A stretch of 64,000 bases of DNA from Citrifermentans bremense (GCF_014218275.1 NZ_AP023213.1:744001-808000); one strand, 5' to 3'. Numbered from the stretch's first letter, positions 43,362-52,899 are shown. Numbers and translations: made by a program. The notes: generated by a model from the sequence alone, not told the origin.

Positions 43362-45374
43362 GTGGCAGAGGTTGTTTTTTCCAGCTGGGGCAGAAACATA
43401 GTTGATAACCGCAAGGGGGGCGAGGCCAAAGAGGTCAGCTTCAAGCTCCCGGTCAGCTACGACGGAGAGCGTCCGCTTTCGGCCTTCATCGGCTGGGACG
43501 GGATCATCCTGTACAACAAGGACGTCGACGTCCCCGCCATGGTCGCCGAGTACATGAAGCGGGTGCAGACCAAGTACGTCTGCGGCAAGTGCACCCCCGG
43601 GAAGAAGGGGACGCGGGTCATGATGGACGCCCTGGCGGCGGTCGTCGATGGGCGCGGCAGCGAGAAGGACCTGGACACCATCCTCGACCTGGGCGAGGTG
43701 CTCAAGCACTGCAAGTGCACCCTCTGCCCGAGCTCGTCGGTGCCGGTGATCGACGCCGTCACCCACTTCCGCGACGCCTTCGTCAACTACATCCGCGGCG
43801 CCAAGAGCCTCTCCAAGGAGTTCAGCTACATCGAGAAGTACACGGCGCCCTGCATGGACAAGTGCCCGGCCCACATCGACATCCCCGCCTACATCGAGGC
43901 GGTGAAGGATTACCGCTTCGGCGACTCTTTGTCCACCATCCGCGACTCCATGCCGCTTCCGTCCGTCTGCGGGCGCGTCTGCCCGCATCCCTGCGAGACT
44001 GCCTGCCGCAGGAAGAACGTCGACGAGTCGATCAACATCATGGTGCTTAAGCGCAGCGCCTCCGACTACGAATGGCAGCACGGCCACCTCCCCCCCATGG
44101 TCCCCAAGGCGAAGAAGTCCAAGAAGGTGGCCGTCGTGGGCGCCGGGCCTGCGGGCCTTGCCGCAGCCTACTACCTGGCGCTGGAAGGGTACCCGGTAAC
44201 CATCTACGAGGCGCTTCCTATCGGCGGCGGCATGGTGGCGGTCGGCATTCCCCCCTACCGCCAGCCGCGCCACCTCTTGCAGCGCGACATCGACATCATC
44301 TCTTCGCTCGGCGTCGAGATCATCTACAACACCAGGATCGGCAAGGACATCACCCTCGACGAGCTGAGAAAGAAGTTCGACGCGGTCTTCCTCGCCCCGG
44401 GCGCGCACCGCTCGAAGCCGATGGGGGTCGAGGGGGAGGACAAGGGTTACAAGGGCTTCCTCACCGGCGGCATCGATTTCCTGAGAAACGTCTACCTGGG
44501 CCTTCCAACCGGCATGGGGAAGAAGGTCTTCGTGGTCGGCGGCGGCAACACGGCCATCGACTGCGTCAGGGTGGCGCTCAGGGAAGGGGCCGAGGAATCG
44601 GTCCTGGTCTACCGCCGCTCCAGGAAAGAGATGCCGGCGGACGTCTGGGAGGTCGACGGGGCGGACGAGGAAGGGGTGCGCTTCGAGTTCCAGGTGCTTC
44701 CGACCCGCGTGGTCGCCAACGACAAGAACGAGGTCACCGGGGTCGAGCTGATCAGGATGGCCATGGGCGAGCCTGACGCCTCCGGGCGCCGCCGTCCCGA
44801 GCCGGTACCGGGCTCCGAGTTCATCATCGAGTGTGACACCATCATCCCGGCCATCGGCCAGGATGCTGATCTCTCCTTCATCCCGGCCGAGGCGGGGATC
44901 GACACCACCAAGTGGAGCACCATAGTCACCAAGCACATCCCGCTGGCGGGGGCGGACGGCAAGCCCTTGAAGGACGGGATGGGGAACGACCTCTCCAGGA
45001 CGCTGATCACCAACTGCGACGGCGTCTTCGCCGGGGGGGACGCCGAGATCGGCCCGCTCACCGTCGTCGCCTGCATCGGAAGCGGCCACCGCGCCGCCAA
45101 CGTGATCGCCCGCTACCTCGAAGGAAAGGGGGTCTCACTCACCGACCAGGAGCGGATGGAGGACATCCTCACCTACTTCGGCGTCTACGACAAAAACGAG
45201 GACGTCCAGTGGCTGGACAGCGCCTCCCGCGAGCACCAGGCAGAGGTGCACGGCAAGGAGCGGGCGAGCTACAAGAACTACTGCGAAGTGGAGCTCGGCT
45301 ACGCCAACAGCCAGGCGGTGCGCGAGGCGGAGCGCTGCCTGCGCTGCTACCGCGTCGCCATGGTGGCGGTCTGA
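43362..45374 (+). CDS. sfrB: SfrB-like NADPH oxidoreductase subunit
   Basis: 670 aa from a GTG with CGGAGG upstream. An N-terminal NuoF-like Fe-S segment (CGKCTPGKKGTRVMM...CKCTLCPSSSVPVIDA) is fused to a GltD-like oxidoreductase: Fer4_20 cysteines (CPAHIDIPAYIEAV, CGRVCPHPCETACRR), FAD site VAVVGAGPAGLAAAYYLALEG, NADPH site VFVVGGGNTAIDCVRVALREG. This composition and the partner gene match the cytoplasmic SfrAB complex of Geobacter, described as an NADPH-dependent Fe(III) reductase or NADPH:acceptor oxidoreductase. Confidence 0.88.
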   Translation: MAEVVFSSWGRNIVDNRKGGEAKEVSFKLPVSYDGERPLSAFIGWDGIILYNKDVDVPAMVAEYMKRVQTKYVCGKCTPGKKGTRVMMDALAAVVDGRGSEKDLDTILDLGEVLKHCKCTLCPSSSVPVIDAVTHFRDAFVNYIRGAKSLSKEFSYIEKYTAPCMDKCPAHIDIPAYIEAVKDYRFGDSLSTIRDSMPLPSVCGRVCPHPCETACRRKNVDESINIMVLKRSASDYEWQHGHLPPMVPKAKKSKKVAVVGAGPAGLAAAYYLALEGYPVTIYEALPIGGGMVAVGIPPYRQPRHLLQRDIDIISSLGVEIIYNTRIGKDITLDELRKKFDAVFLAPGAHRSKPMGVEGEDKGYKGFLTGGIDFLRNVYLGLPTGMGKKVFVVGGGNTAIDCVRVALREGAEESVLVYRRSRKEMPADVWEVDGADEEGVRFEFQVLPTRVVANDKNEVTGVELIRMAMGEPDASGRRRPEPVPGSEFIIECDTIIPAIGQDADLSFIPAEAGIDTTKWSTIVTKHIPLAGADGKPLKDGMGNDLSRTLITNCDGVFAGGDAEIGPLTVVACIGSGHRAANVIARYLEGKGVSLTDQERMEDILTYFGVYDKNEDVQWLDSASREHQAEVHGKERASYKNYCEVELGYANSQAVREAERCLRCYRVAMVAV

Positions 45375-45431
45375 GGGACGCCCGGCAGGACCTGTTAAAT
45401 TCTATTTCACGGAAATATTGAGGTTTCTTAT

Positions 45432-47900
45432 ATGGTCAGCTTAACCATCGATGGCAAAAGCGTGCAGGTCGAAAAAGGTACCACCATACTGGAGGCCGCG
45501 GCCACAGTCGGGATCAAGATCCCGACCCTGTGCTGGCTGCAGAAGGTCTCCCCGACCGGCGCCTGCCGCGTCTGTGCCGTGGAGGTCGCCGGCGTGGAGC
45601 GCACCATGACCGCCTGCAACACGCCGGTCAAGGAAGGGATAGCGGTAACCACCGACACCCCGGCGCTCAGGGAAGCGCGCAAGAAGATCATGGAGCTCAT
45701 GCTGGTGAACCACCCGCTGGACTGTCCGGTCTGCGACGCCGGCGGCGAATGCGACCTGCAGGATTCCTGCTACGCCCTCGACGCGACCAAGCAGGAGTAC
45801 TCGGCGGTCCTCGAGCGCCGACCGATCCGCTACGACTGGCCGCTCATCGAAAGCGACCCCAACCGCTGCATCCTGTGCGAGAAGTGCGTGAAGGTGGACC
45901 ACGAGATCGTCGGCTGCGACGCCATCGAGGTGGTCAACAAGGGGGAGGCGGCCATCATCGACACGGTGGACGGCAAGCCCCTCAACTGCGAGTTCTGCGG
46001 CAACTGCGTCGCCGCCTGCCCGACCGGCGCGCTCATCACCAAGCCCTTCAAGTTCAAAGGGCGCCCCTGGTCCTTCAGCACGGTCCCCAGCGTCTGCGCC
46101 TTCTGCGGCGCCGGCTGCCAGATCGACTACCACGCGAAGAACGGCCGCGTCGAGCGAGTGACCAGCGACGACGGCAGCTACAACAACGGCAACCTCTGCA
46201 TCAACGGCCGCTTCGGCTACCGCTACCTCCACTCGCTGGAGCGGATCGCGGACCCGATGCTGCGTGACGGCTCCGGCCGCTTGGCGAAAGCCGACTGGGA
46301 GACCGCCCTCAACACCGCGGCAGAGAAGCTCAAGCAGATCGTCTCCAAAGACGGCGGCAAGGCCGTGGCGGGTCTGGGCTCCCCCAGGGTCACCAACGAG
46401 GAGAGCTTCCTGTTCAAGAAGTTCCTCACCGAGGCAATCGGCAGCGCGAACCTCGACTCCGAGGCGCGCCTTGGCTTCGCCCAGGCTCAGGCCCAGATGA
46501 CCCGCCGCTTCGGTTTCACCGGCGCCAGCACCACCATCGACGCACTCGATAACGCCCAGGCCATACTGGTCTTCGGCTGCGACCTGAACGCCGAGGCTAC
46601 CGGCCTCGAGTACCGCGTGATCAAGGCCGCCACCAAGAAGGACGCGCGGCTTGTCCTCGTCAACATGCGCGACGTGAAGCTCAGGAAGTTCTCCAACGCG
46701 CACCTCAAACACCTTCCGGGGAGCGAGCTCTCCGTGATCTACGCCCTGATGAAGGGGATCCTCGCCGCAGGCGGCGCGCTCCCGGCGGGCTCCGAGGCGA
46801 TCCAGGAAGCATTGGCCCAGCTTTCGATGGCGGACCTCTGCCAGCAGGCCGGTATCACCGAAAAGGCCGTGGCCGACGCCGCCGCTCTCATAGCCGGCAA
46901 AACGAGGGTCTCCGTCATCTTCGGCGCGGACCTGATCAGAAGCGCAGACGCCGCCGCGAAGATCTCCGCGCTCTCCGACCTCGCCATCCTCACCGGTTCG
47001 GCCTCCCAGGGAGGCGGCGGGCTCTTCCCGATCGACGCGAAGAACAACACCGTCGGGCTTTTGGACATGGGTGTCGTCCCGGGAGCAGACGGGAAGGACC
47101 TCTGGGGGATCGTGGATGGGATCGAGCAGGGTTCGATCAAGGCGCTCTACCTCCTTGGGTGCGATCTGGCCTCCTTCCCGGACAACCAGAGGATCAGGAA
47201 GGCGCTTGCGAAGCTGGAGCTCCTCATCGTTCAGGACGTGTTCCAGGGGGATTCCCTTGAGTACGCCCACGTGGTCTTCCCCGCCTCCGCCGCCGCGGAG
47301 AAAAGCGGAAGCTTCACCTCGCTCGACAACCGGGTGCAGCCGATCTTCAAGTCGACCGCGGCCCCAGGCGCCGCCCGTGAGGACTGGGCGATACTCGCCG
47401 AACTCTACGGCAAGGTCACCGGGACCGTCCCGTCCTTCACACCGGCAACCATAATGGCGCAGATCAAGAGCGAGGTCCCGGCCTACCAGCCGTTTGACGG
47501 CTCCAGGAACGGCTTCGTGAAGTCGACCAGCGGCAAGGCAGCTCCGGCTCTCGCCCCCGTAGGCAAGCCGGCCGCCCCCGCGCAGCCGAAGTTCCAGCTC
47601 CTGGTCGGCCCGATTGGGTTCCACAACGGCACCTCCACCACCCGCTCCGACGCCAACCTGAGCGTCGCACCGGCAGGGTTCGTGGAACTGCACCCGGCAG
47701 ACGCCGCGCAGTTGGGCGTAGCCGAAGGGGGGAGCGTCAAGGTGGTCTCGGCGAGCGCCTCCTTCACCGCGCCGGCCAAGATCAGCGACAAGCTGCAGCC
47801 GGGCCTGCTCTTCGCCCCCTCGCACTTCAGGGAGCTTAACGCCAACGCGCTTCTGTCCGGCGGCTGCAACCTGGCCGAGGTCAGGGTGGAGAAGGGATAA
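45432..47900 (+). CDS. sfrA: SfrA-like NuoG/formate-dehydrogenase-type subunit
   Basis: 822 aa. An N-terminal [2Fe-2S] domain (CWLQKVSPTGACRVCAVEV), a His/Cys cluster segment (HPLDCPVCDAGGECDLQD), two 4Fe-4S motifs (CILCEKCVKV, CEFCGNCVAACPTGAL) and a molybdopterin-oxidoreductase-type domain from CAFCGAGCQIDYH onward. No catalytic Cys/Sec is evident after the cluster domain, as in NuoG, so it is probably an electron-transfer subunit rather than a formate dehydrogenase. It lies 57 bp after sfrB. Confidence 0.88.
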   Translation: MVSLTIDGKSVQVEKGTTILEAAATVGIKIPTLCWLQKVSPTGACRVCAVEVAGVERTMTACNTPVKEGIAVTTDTPALREARKKIMELMLVNHPLDCPVCDAGGECDLQDSCYALDATKQEYSAVLERRPIRYDWPLIESDPNRCILCEKCVKVDHEIVGCDAIEVVNKGEAAIIDTVDGKPLNCEFCGNCVAACPTGALITKPFKFKGRPWSFSTVPSVCAFCGAGCQIDYHAKNGRVERVTSDDGSYNNGNLCINGRFGYRYLHSLERIADPMLRDGSGRLAKADWETALNTAAEKLKQIVSKDGGKAVAGLGSPRVTNEESFLFKKFLTEAIGSANLDSEARLGFAQAQAQMTRRFGFTGASTTIDALDNAQAILVFGCDLNAEATGLEYRVIKAATKKDARLVLVNMRDVKLRKFSNAHLKHLPGSELSVIYALMKGILAAGGALPAGSEAIQEALAQLSMADLCQQAGITEKAVADAAALIAGKTRVSVIFGADLIRSADAAAKISALSDLAILTGSASQGGGGLFPIDAKNNTVGLLDMGVVPGADGKDLWGIVDGIEQGSIKALYLLGCDLASFPDNQRIRKALAKLELLIVQDVFQGDSLEYAHVVFPASAAAEKSGSFTSLDNRVQPIFKSTAAPGAAREDWAILAELYGKVTGTVPSFTPATIMAQIKSEVPAYQPFDGSRNGFVKSTSGKAAPALAPVGKPAAPAQPKFQLLVGPIGFHNGTSTTRSDANLSVAPAGFVELHPADAAQLGVAEGGSVKVVSASASFTAPAKISDKLQPGLLFAPSHFRELNANALLSGGCNLAEVRVEKG

Positions 47901-47929
47901 CCCCTGCACGCGCATCCGCACACACAACC

Positions 47930-47962
47930 AAAAAGGCCCCGGTTTTCGACCGGGGCCTTTTT
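47930..47962 (+). terminator. Hairpin terminator after sfrA
   Basis: AAAAAGGCCCCGGT (47930-47943), TTTCG loop, ACCGGGGCCTTTTT (47949-47962). Confidence 0.92.
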
Positions 47963-48044
47963 GCTGGCAAGCGACGACGGCAAATGATAGGCTGGCTTGG
48001 GTTTGCCGGCGCAGCACCAAGCCGCATCTAACGGGAGGTGTACC

Positions 48045-48281
48045 ATGGACGAGAAACTGGCACGCGTGGCGGCCCTGGCCGGTACCAACGGCGAGGTCGC
48101 CGAAACTCTGGACAAGGTCCTCACCGGTCCCAACGATCGCGCCTACCTGGTCTGCAACTACCTGGATTGCAAGCTCAATATCAATGGGCACTGCACCATC
48201 TACACGGTGCTGGACGTGCCGCGCATGAAGACCGGTGAGCCCTGCAAGAGCTACGAGAAGCGGCAAGCGACGGGGAACTGA
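48045..48281 (+). CDS. Small four-cysteine hypothetical protein
   Basis: 78 aa from the ATG at 48045 (GGGAGGT upstream). After a helical N-terminus the protein has CNYLDC-N7-C, then a last Cys in EPCKSYEKR, which suggests a metal site. The ribosome-binding site and codon use support expression. It converges on the minus-strand cbc-type operon. No function is recognised. Confidence 0.7.
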   Translation: MDEKLARVAALAGTNGEVAETLDKVLTGPNDRAYLVCNYLDCKLNINGHCTIYTVLDVPRMKTGEPCKSYEKRQATGN

Positions 48282-48291
48282 GGCGAGGTAG

Positions 48292-48846
48292 TTACATCTC
48301 GGGAGGTTCTTCCTCGGGGGGGAGTCGGCCGTTTCGGTCCAGGAAAGCGAGCTGTTCGGTCCTTTTCCCGACTTGGTCGCTGCAGAAGGTCCAGATGCGG
48401 TAGCTCTCCAGACAGAGGATGGTGAACCCGGCGCCGAAGACCGCCCAGTAGTTGTCAGCCAGCGCATCGGCGAAATAGTAGAAGAGGTAGAAGCCGGCCA
48501 GGTAGCCTACGTGGCAGAAGCTGCTCGGGTGCCTGAGCCCCGCCATCATCCGGGAGAGGCTCAGGATGATGGCTGAAAAGGTGTAGAGCACCAGCACCAG
48601 GCTGATCATCAGCGGCGTTGGGGGCGCTCCCAGCGCCTGGATCACCGTCTGGGGCGAGGGGAGGAACCAGAACTCGCGCCAGGCCAGCATGCTCAGCACC
48701 AGAAACAGGGAAAGCGCCCAGAGTCCCCGGTTCGAGAACCTCTTCAGGCGCGTTATCTCGTCGAGCAGCCCCTGGCGCAGCGCGGCCTGCGAGTCGCACG
48801 GCGCCTGTTCCATAACCCCTGTCTTATCGTTCTCCGCCTGCTCCAT
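48292..48846 (-). CDS. Integral membrane protein at the operon end, family A
   Basis: 184 aa. A polar N-terminus (EITRLKRFSNRGLWALSLFL) leads into four predicted helices and a charged C-terminus. It is a paralogue of the protein at 63200: both have [DE]-x5-L-x3-S-x-RGLW-x-L-x-LFL, a PP-rich loop after the first helix, and a comparable last helix. Both are the last gene of a quinol-oxidoreductase operon, which suggests an accessory or assembly role. GGAG lies 8 nt before the ATG. Confidence 0.75.
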   Translation of the reverse strand: MEQAENDKTGVMEQAPCDSQAALRQGLLDEITRLKRFSNRGLWALSLFLVLSMLAWREFWFLPSPQTVIQALGAPPTPLMISLVLVLYTFSAIILSLSRMMAGLRHPSSFCHVGYLAGFYLFYYFADALADNYWAVFGAGFTILCLESYRIWTFCSDQVGKRTEQLAFLDRNGRLPPEEEPPEM

Positions 48847-48868
48847 CTACACACTCCACTGGCCGCAG

Positions 48869-49717
48869 TTACAGCTGCTTATTCTGGCAGACGGTCCCAC
48901 TGTTGACTGGCTTGAACGATTCCTGTTCGATCTCATTTAATTTTACTCTAATAAAGTAGTAAGACTGGGCGATCTTGTCAAGCTCATAGGGCAGATTCTT
49001 AGGACGCGTAGCCTCCGAGTTCTTCGCGCTTCTCTCTGTGTATTCCTGTAACTTCTTCATCGGCACCAGCACGATCATCTTTAACAGAGTTATCACTCCG
49101 GCTACTGTCAGCACCAGGGTCAAAAGTGAGAAGATCAGCATCTGGATCCTGATCGAGGCCAGCGCCCCTTGCGTCGCCTCCTGGGAGAGCCCGATATCCA
49201 GGGTCCCCAGGACCTTTTGCGATGCGGGGTGGAAGTGGCAGGCGGCGTTGGCGCATTCGGGGTCGTTGTAGATCGGGGCCGTTATCGCCAGTACCCCGAG
49301 CCCATCGGCGGTCTTGAACTGCCGCGCCTTCTGCATGCTCCCCAAGGTGGTGACCGGCGCCTCCTTCTCGTGGCACATGACGCACCCTTCGGCCTTCTTG
49401 TCCACCTGGCGGTTCACCTCCTCGGGCTTGGAGGAGAAGGCGACCACACCCTTCTTGTTGAAGATCCTGACGTGCTGCACGCCGCTTTGCGCACTGATGT
49501 TCTGGATGATGGCCCGGTTCAGTTCGGCGTCCGACTTCATCATGGCGTAGCGGGTGGATTTGAGCACGATCCCGGCCAGGTTGTTCGCCTGCAGTATCGA
49601 GTCGCGGATCACCACCTGCTTTATGGCGGCGTAGAGGAGCACGAAGCAGACCACCAGAAATCCGGTAACCACTATGCCAACGGGGACCAGGGCCCTTCCT
49701 GCGATCTTGTCGAACAT
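48869..49717 (-). CDS. Kinase-less membrane heme-sensor protein
   Basis: 282 aa from the ATG at 49717 (GGGAG 9 nt upstream). Helix 1 (about 10-32), periplasmic heme domain with CVMCH (112-116) and CANAACHFHP (155-164), helix 2 (about 192-215), then a HAMP-like stretch and stop. The motif positions are identical to those in the histidine kinase at 37874, but no HisKA or ATPase domain follows. It may donate or sense electrons for the adjacent NrfD/Fe-S complex. Confidence 0.82.
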   Translation of the reverse strand: MFDKIAGRALVPVGIVVTGFLVVCFVLLYAAIKQVVIRDSILQANNLAGIVLKSTRYAMMKSDAELNRAIIQNISAQSGVQHVRIFNKKGVVAFSSKPEEVNRQVDKKAEGCVMCHEKEAPVTTLGSMQKARQFKTADGLGVLAITAPIYNDPECANAACHFHPASQKVLGTLDIGLSQEATQGALASIRIQMLIFSLLTLVLTVAGVITLLKMIVLVPMKKLQEYTERSAKNSEATRPKNLPYELDKIAQSYYFIRVKLNEIEQESFKPVNSGTVCQNKQL

Positions 49718-49811
49718 GGCGCCATCTCCCATCTTTGCGCTCGTCGCGCGCCTTTCCCTGGCGGCCCGCCGGACCTTCGTGTCCAGCGGGCCGCCGCTCG
49801 TATCACGAGGT

Positions 49812-51167
49812 TCAATCCAGTTTGGTCATGTTGCTGTAGGAGGCAACGGCCACGGGGCTCGCCTCGCGGCGGCCTGCGGCGGGAACAGTCACCGTCTCGG
49901 TTACCGGGACCTCTTCCTCCTGCTGCCTCCACTTGTAGAGGATGGGGAGGCGGTACAGGATGAAGCGGTACACCACGATGTAGATGGCGAAGATGGTCAG
50001 GCTGATGACGACCTCGCGCCAGGGGGGGATCTCCCTTTCCGGCAGCTTCCAGTTGAAGGTGATGATGGCGGTGTTGACCCGGTTCAGCACCACGCCGAAG
50101 ACTGTGGCGAAGGCGCCAAGGCGGACGATGTTCACCTTGCGGGTGTGCACGCCGTAGGTCATCAGCACCAGGGGGAGCATGAAGCCCAGGATGATCTCCA
50201 GCATGAACCACTGCCCCCAGCCGCTGTCCAGGTAGCTCCACTTGTTGTCATGCGCGATGCCGATGAGCTTGATGGTGATGTAGGTGGCGATCCCCATGCA
50301 GGCCCCCTTGGCGAGGCTCACGGTGCAGCGGTCGAGCTTTTCGCGGAACCTTCTGTCGGCGCGCCATCCCATGAACTTGGAGGCGATGGTGCTGACCGTG
50401 ATCACCATGCAGAGGCCGCCCGGAAGCGACGACACGAAGAAGTGCAGCCACTGGAAGGACGAGGAGTACCAAAGCGGGTGCACCTTGCCGGGCGCGTAGG
50501 TGAAGAGCGCGCCGAGCGCCCCCTGGTGCAGGGTGGAGAGGATGATCCCCGAGACGGTGAGCCCCAGGGTGATCCTGCGCACCCCGCGCTTGCCCGCGGG
50601 GAACCCTATCCACTCGAAGAACGCGGTCGACACCTCGGCGACCTGCACCGAGAGGTAGGTGGCGACGTGCCAGGCGACCAGGAACAGGACCGCGGCCGGG
50701 CCGAAGGAGACCACCATGGGGTAGGGGAGCCTCCAGGGCTGCCCCAGGTCCGCCAGGAGGTAGACCACGGCGAAGAAGTACCCCAAGAGCCCGTTCAAAA
50801 GGGCGAGCCGCTCGATCGGCTCCAGGTCGTGGCGGCCGAAGATCTCGCAGGCGGTTCCCAGCTGGAACCCCGAGGAGGAGAGCGGCACCATGGCGAAGAG
50901 GCCGAAGCCGAGGAAAAGCCCCCAGGGGTAGTCGTTGGAGCCGCTGGTGGCCCAGGCGAGCCCGAAGACGAAGCGTCCCAAAAGGATCGGGATGCCGATG
51001 GCGAAGATGGCGGCGAGGATCCAGTTGAAGGGGTTCCTGAACGCCTGCAGCAGGTACTGGCTCGGGGTGAGCCCCAGAAGGAGCTTCTCGACCACGGTCC
51101 GCTTCCTGCCGGACTCGTCATAGGGTGAATCGACGACTGCCAAACCGTGCTTGATCATGTTTTTCAT
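49812..51167 (-). CDS. NrfD-like quinol oxidoreductase membrane subunit
   Basis: 451 aa with about ten hydrophobic helices. It fits the NrfD/PsrC/HybB family, which exchanges electrons with quinone in the cytoplasmic membrane without heme. Recognisable stretches include FNWILAAIFAIGIPILLGRFVFGLAW (in part) and the C-terminal IAIYIVVYRFILYRLPILYKW. It starts 2 bp after the Fe-S subunit stop. In Geobacter, Fe-S + NrfD + cytochrome sets are annotated as Cbc menaquinol oxidoreductases. Confidence 0.88.
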   Translation of the reverse strand: MKNMIKHGLAVVDSPYDESGRKRTVVEKLLLGLTPSQYLLQAFRNPFNWILAAIFAIGIPILLGRFVFGLAWATSGSNDYPWGLFLGFGLFAMVPLSSSGFQLGTACEIFGRHDLEPIERLALLNGLLGYFFAVVYLLADLGQPWRLPYPMVVSFGPAAVLFLVAWHVATYLSVQVAEVSTAFFEWIGFPAGKRGVRRITLGLTVSGIILSTLHQGALGALFTYAPGKVHPLWYSSSFQWLHFFVSSLPGGLCMVITVSTIASKFMGWRADRRFREKLDRCTVSLAKGACMGIATYITIKLIGIAHDNKWSYLDSGWGQWFMLEIILGFMLPLVLMTYGVHTRKVNIVRLGAFATVFGVVLNRVNTAIITFNWKLPEREIPPWREVVISLTIFAIYIVVYRFILYRLPILYKWRQQEEEVPVTETVTVPAAGRREASPVAVASYSNMTKLD

Positions 51168-51169
51168 GG

Positions 51170-52078
51170 TTAGCGGTCCTCCTCTTTGGATTCGGTGTCA
51201 TGCCCCTCGCTCCCGGCGTCGTGCTTGGAGAGGAGGTGTATCCCGGAAAAGAGCGCCGGCCAGATGGAAAGCACCATGGGCACCATGCCGAGGAAGTCCT
51301 TCACGTTGGAGATGATCGGGTCGTTGCTGAGCGAAGGGTCGAAGCCGATCTTGTCGAACTCGGTTCCGGAGAGGTAGAGCCAGCTGGTCCCCCCCACCTC
51401 CTTCTCGCCGTAGACGTGGTCCACGTAGCGGTCGGGGTTGGAGCGGATCCGCTCGTGGGCTACCTTGATCAGGTCGGCCCGGTGCCCGAAGGTGAGCGCC
51501 TCCTGGGGGCAGATCTCGACGCAGGCGGGGGGCTTGCCTACCTTGAGCCGGGTGTCGTAGCAGAGGATGCATTTCTTGATCACCGGGTTGGTCACGCTCT
51601 CGTAGTCGTACCCGGGGACGTTGAAGGGGCAGGCGATCATGCAGTTGCGGCAGCCGACGCAGACCTTGGAGTTGTAGATGACCGCACCCTCCTTGGTCTT
51701 CGTGTAGGCGTTGACGAAGCACGAGGTGAGACAGGCCGGCTCGTTGCAGTGGTTGCACTGCACCTTGCGGTACACGGGGCCGCCGGGCTTTTGTTTCTCG
51801 TACTGGTTCACCACCGTGTAAGCCTTGGCCGTCGGGCGGCGGGGTTCCTCGAACACCGACTTGTCGTCGAACGAGGTGTCGGGCTCAGGCAGGTTCTGTT
51901 CCTTGTTGCAGGCAGCCTCGCAGCTGCGGCAGCCGATGCAGCGGGTGGTATCCACCAGGACCCCCATGGACTCCGGGTATCCTTCGAAGGAACCGCTTGC
52001 CCACCCCTTGTTGGTCTTCCCCATCGCTATGGTGGTCCCGCCTATCAGGCACGCCTTCAGGAAATTTCTTCGTTTCAT
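51170..52078 (-). CDS. Tat-type 4Fe-4S electron-transfer subunit
   Basis: 302 aa from the ATG at 52078, fixed by GAGGAGG 6 nt upstream and the Tat-like start MKRRNFLKA. It carries the four 4Fe-4S motifs of the NrfC/HybA/DmsB group: CIGCRSCEAACNKEQ, CNHCNEPACLTSCF, CVGCRNCMIACPF, and CILCYDTRL...PACVEICP. A C-terminal hydrophobic segment (FLGMVPMVLSIWPALFSGIHL) may anchor it. It should pass electrons between NrfD and the cytochrome. Confidence 0.92.
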   Translation of the reverse strand: MKRRNFLKACLIGGTTIAMGKTNKGWASGSFEGYPESMGVLVDTTRCIGCRSCEAACNKEQNLPEPDTSFDDKSVFEEPRRPTAKAYTVVNQYEKQKPGGPVYRKVQCNHCNEPACLTSCFVNAYTKTKEGAVIYNSKVCVGCRNCMIACPFNVPGYDYESVTNPVIKKCILCYDTRLKVGKPPACVEICPQEALTFGHRADLIKVAHERIRSNPDRYVDHVYGEKEVGGTSWLYLSGTEFDKIGFDPSLSNDPIISNVKDFLGMVPMVLSIWPALFSGIHLLSKHDAGSEGHDTESKEEDR

Positions 52079-52123
52079 CAGCGTCCTCCTCAAATCATGA
52101 ATGAGCTGCTATCGATGTCGCGT

Positions 52124-52648
52124 CTAGTGCTCCTTGGCATGGGCGGGTTTGGCCCCCAGTCGCGAAGAGCTGTAAAAGGCCTCGCCCGCGGCCGTGCGGG
52201 GATGGCACTCCTGGCAGCCGACCGGACCGGCTCCTTCCTTCTGGTGGCAGCCGATGCAGCTTTGATGCATGGCGCCTTTGAGCCCCATCTTGTCCTTGTG
52301 GTAGCGCTGCTTGTCGGCGTGCTTTTCGGCCAGCGTTTCCGGGGAGAAAGGCTTGGACGAGTGGCACCCCTTGCAGGAGACCACGGCCGTGGGGCTCGAG
52401 TTCTGGTGGCACCTGGCGCACTCGGGATCGAGGACCAGGGTGCCGGTCGTGTGGTGATGGCAGCCGGCGCATTCCTTCAACTGCTGGATGTGCTTTGCAT
52501 GGTTGAAGGAGAAGGGCTTGTACAGCGTGCCTTTTTCATTGAGGGTGACGGAGTCGGGAACCGCCGCGCAGAAAGCCGCGGGAGGGTTCGAAACCGAGAT
52601 CGCGCCCAGGGAAAGCGCAGCAACTATGAGCTGTTTATAAGAGGACAT
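52124..52648 (-). CDS. Pentaheme periplasmic c-type cytochrome
   Basis: 174 aa with a signal peptide. Five CxxCH motifs: CAGCH, CARCH, CKGCH, CIGCH and CQECH, in a class III (c3/c7-like) arrangement with HAKHI supplying a distal His. It precedes the Fe-S subunit by 45 bp and is the likely electron exit from the complex to other periplasmic cytochromes. Confidence 0.92.
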   Translation of the reverse strand: MSSYKQLIVAALSLGAISVSNPPAAFCAAVPDSVTLNEKGTLYKPFSFNHAKHIQQLKECAGCHHHTTGTLVLDPECARCHQNSSPTAVVSCKGCHSSKPFSPETLAEKHADKQRYHKDKMGLKGAMHQSCIGCHQKEGAGPVGCQECHPRTAAGEAFYSSSRLGAKPAHAKEH

Positions 52649-52713
52649 GTCATGTTCTCCTGGCTGGTAGAGTTGGGGAGGCGGACTCCCTTGAACCGTG
52701 CAGCTTTTGGCGT

Positions 52714-52899
52714 CTAGTGATGCGACTGCTGCGCCTTCGTTTCCTGTCCCTTGTGGTGCAGGTAGCGGTAGAAAATGGGGAAGCCTATGAAGAAGGCCAC
52801 GCAGATCAGGTATTCGACACCCTTGATGTACTGGTAGAAGTCGACCAGCGTGAAGACCTCCTTGACCTGTCCAATTGACCCCAGTGATTGCTCGACCAT
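52714..52899 (-). CDS. Small single-helix membrane protein
   Basis: 61 aa with AAGGAG 8 nt before the ATG. One helix (VEYLICVAFFIGFPIFYRYL) is followed by a His/Gln-rich tail (HHKGQETKAQQSHH). It lies between the QLIP-type protein and the pentaheme cytochrome. Too small to assign; probably a structural subunit. Confidence 0.68.
   Translation of the reverse strand: MVEQSLGSIGQVKEVFTLVDFYQYIKGVEYLICVAFFIGFPIFYRYLHHKGQETKAQQSHH

Noticed and set aside
45432-47900. Catalytic formate dehydrogenase alpha subunit
   Set aside because: The molybdopterin-type domain shows no obvious catalytic Cys/Sec, and its neighbour is the GltD-like SfrB; SfrA fits better.
45441-48467. Thousand-codon open frame opposite sfrA
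   Set aside because: Mirror of the sfrA codon pattern; no domains, and it runs through the sfrA terminator.
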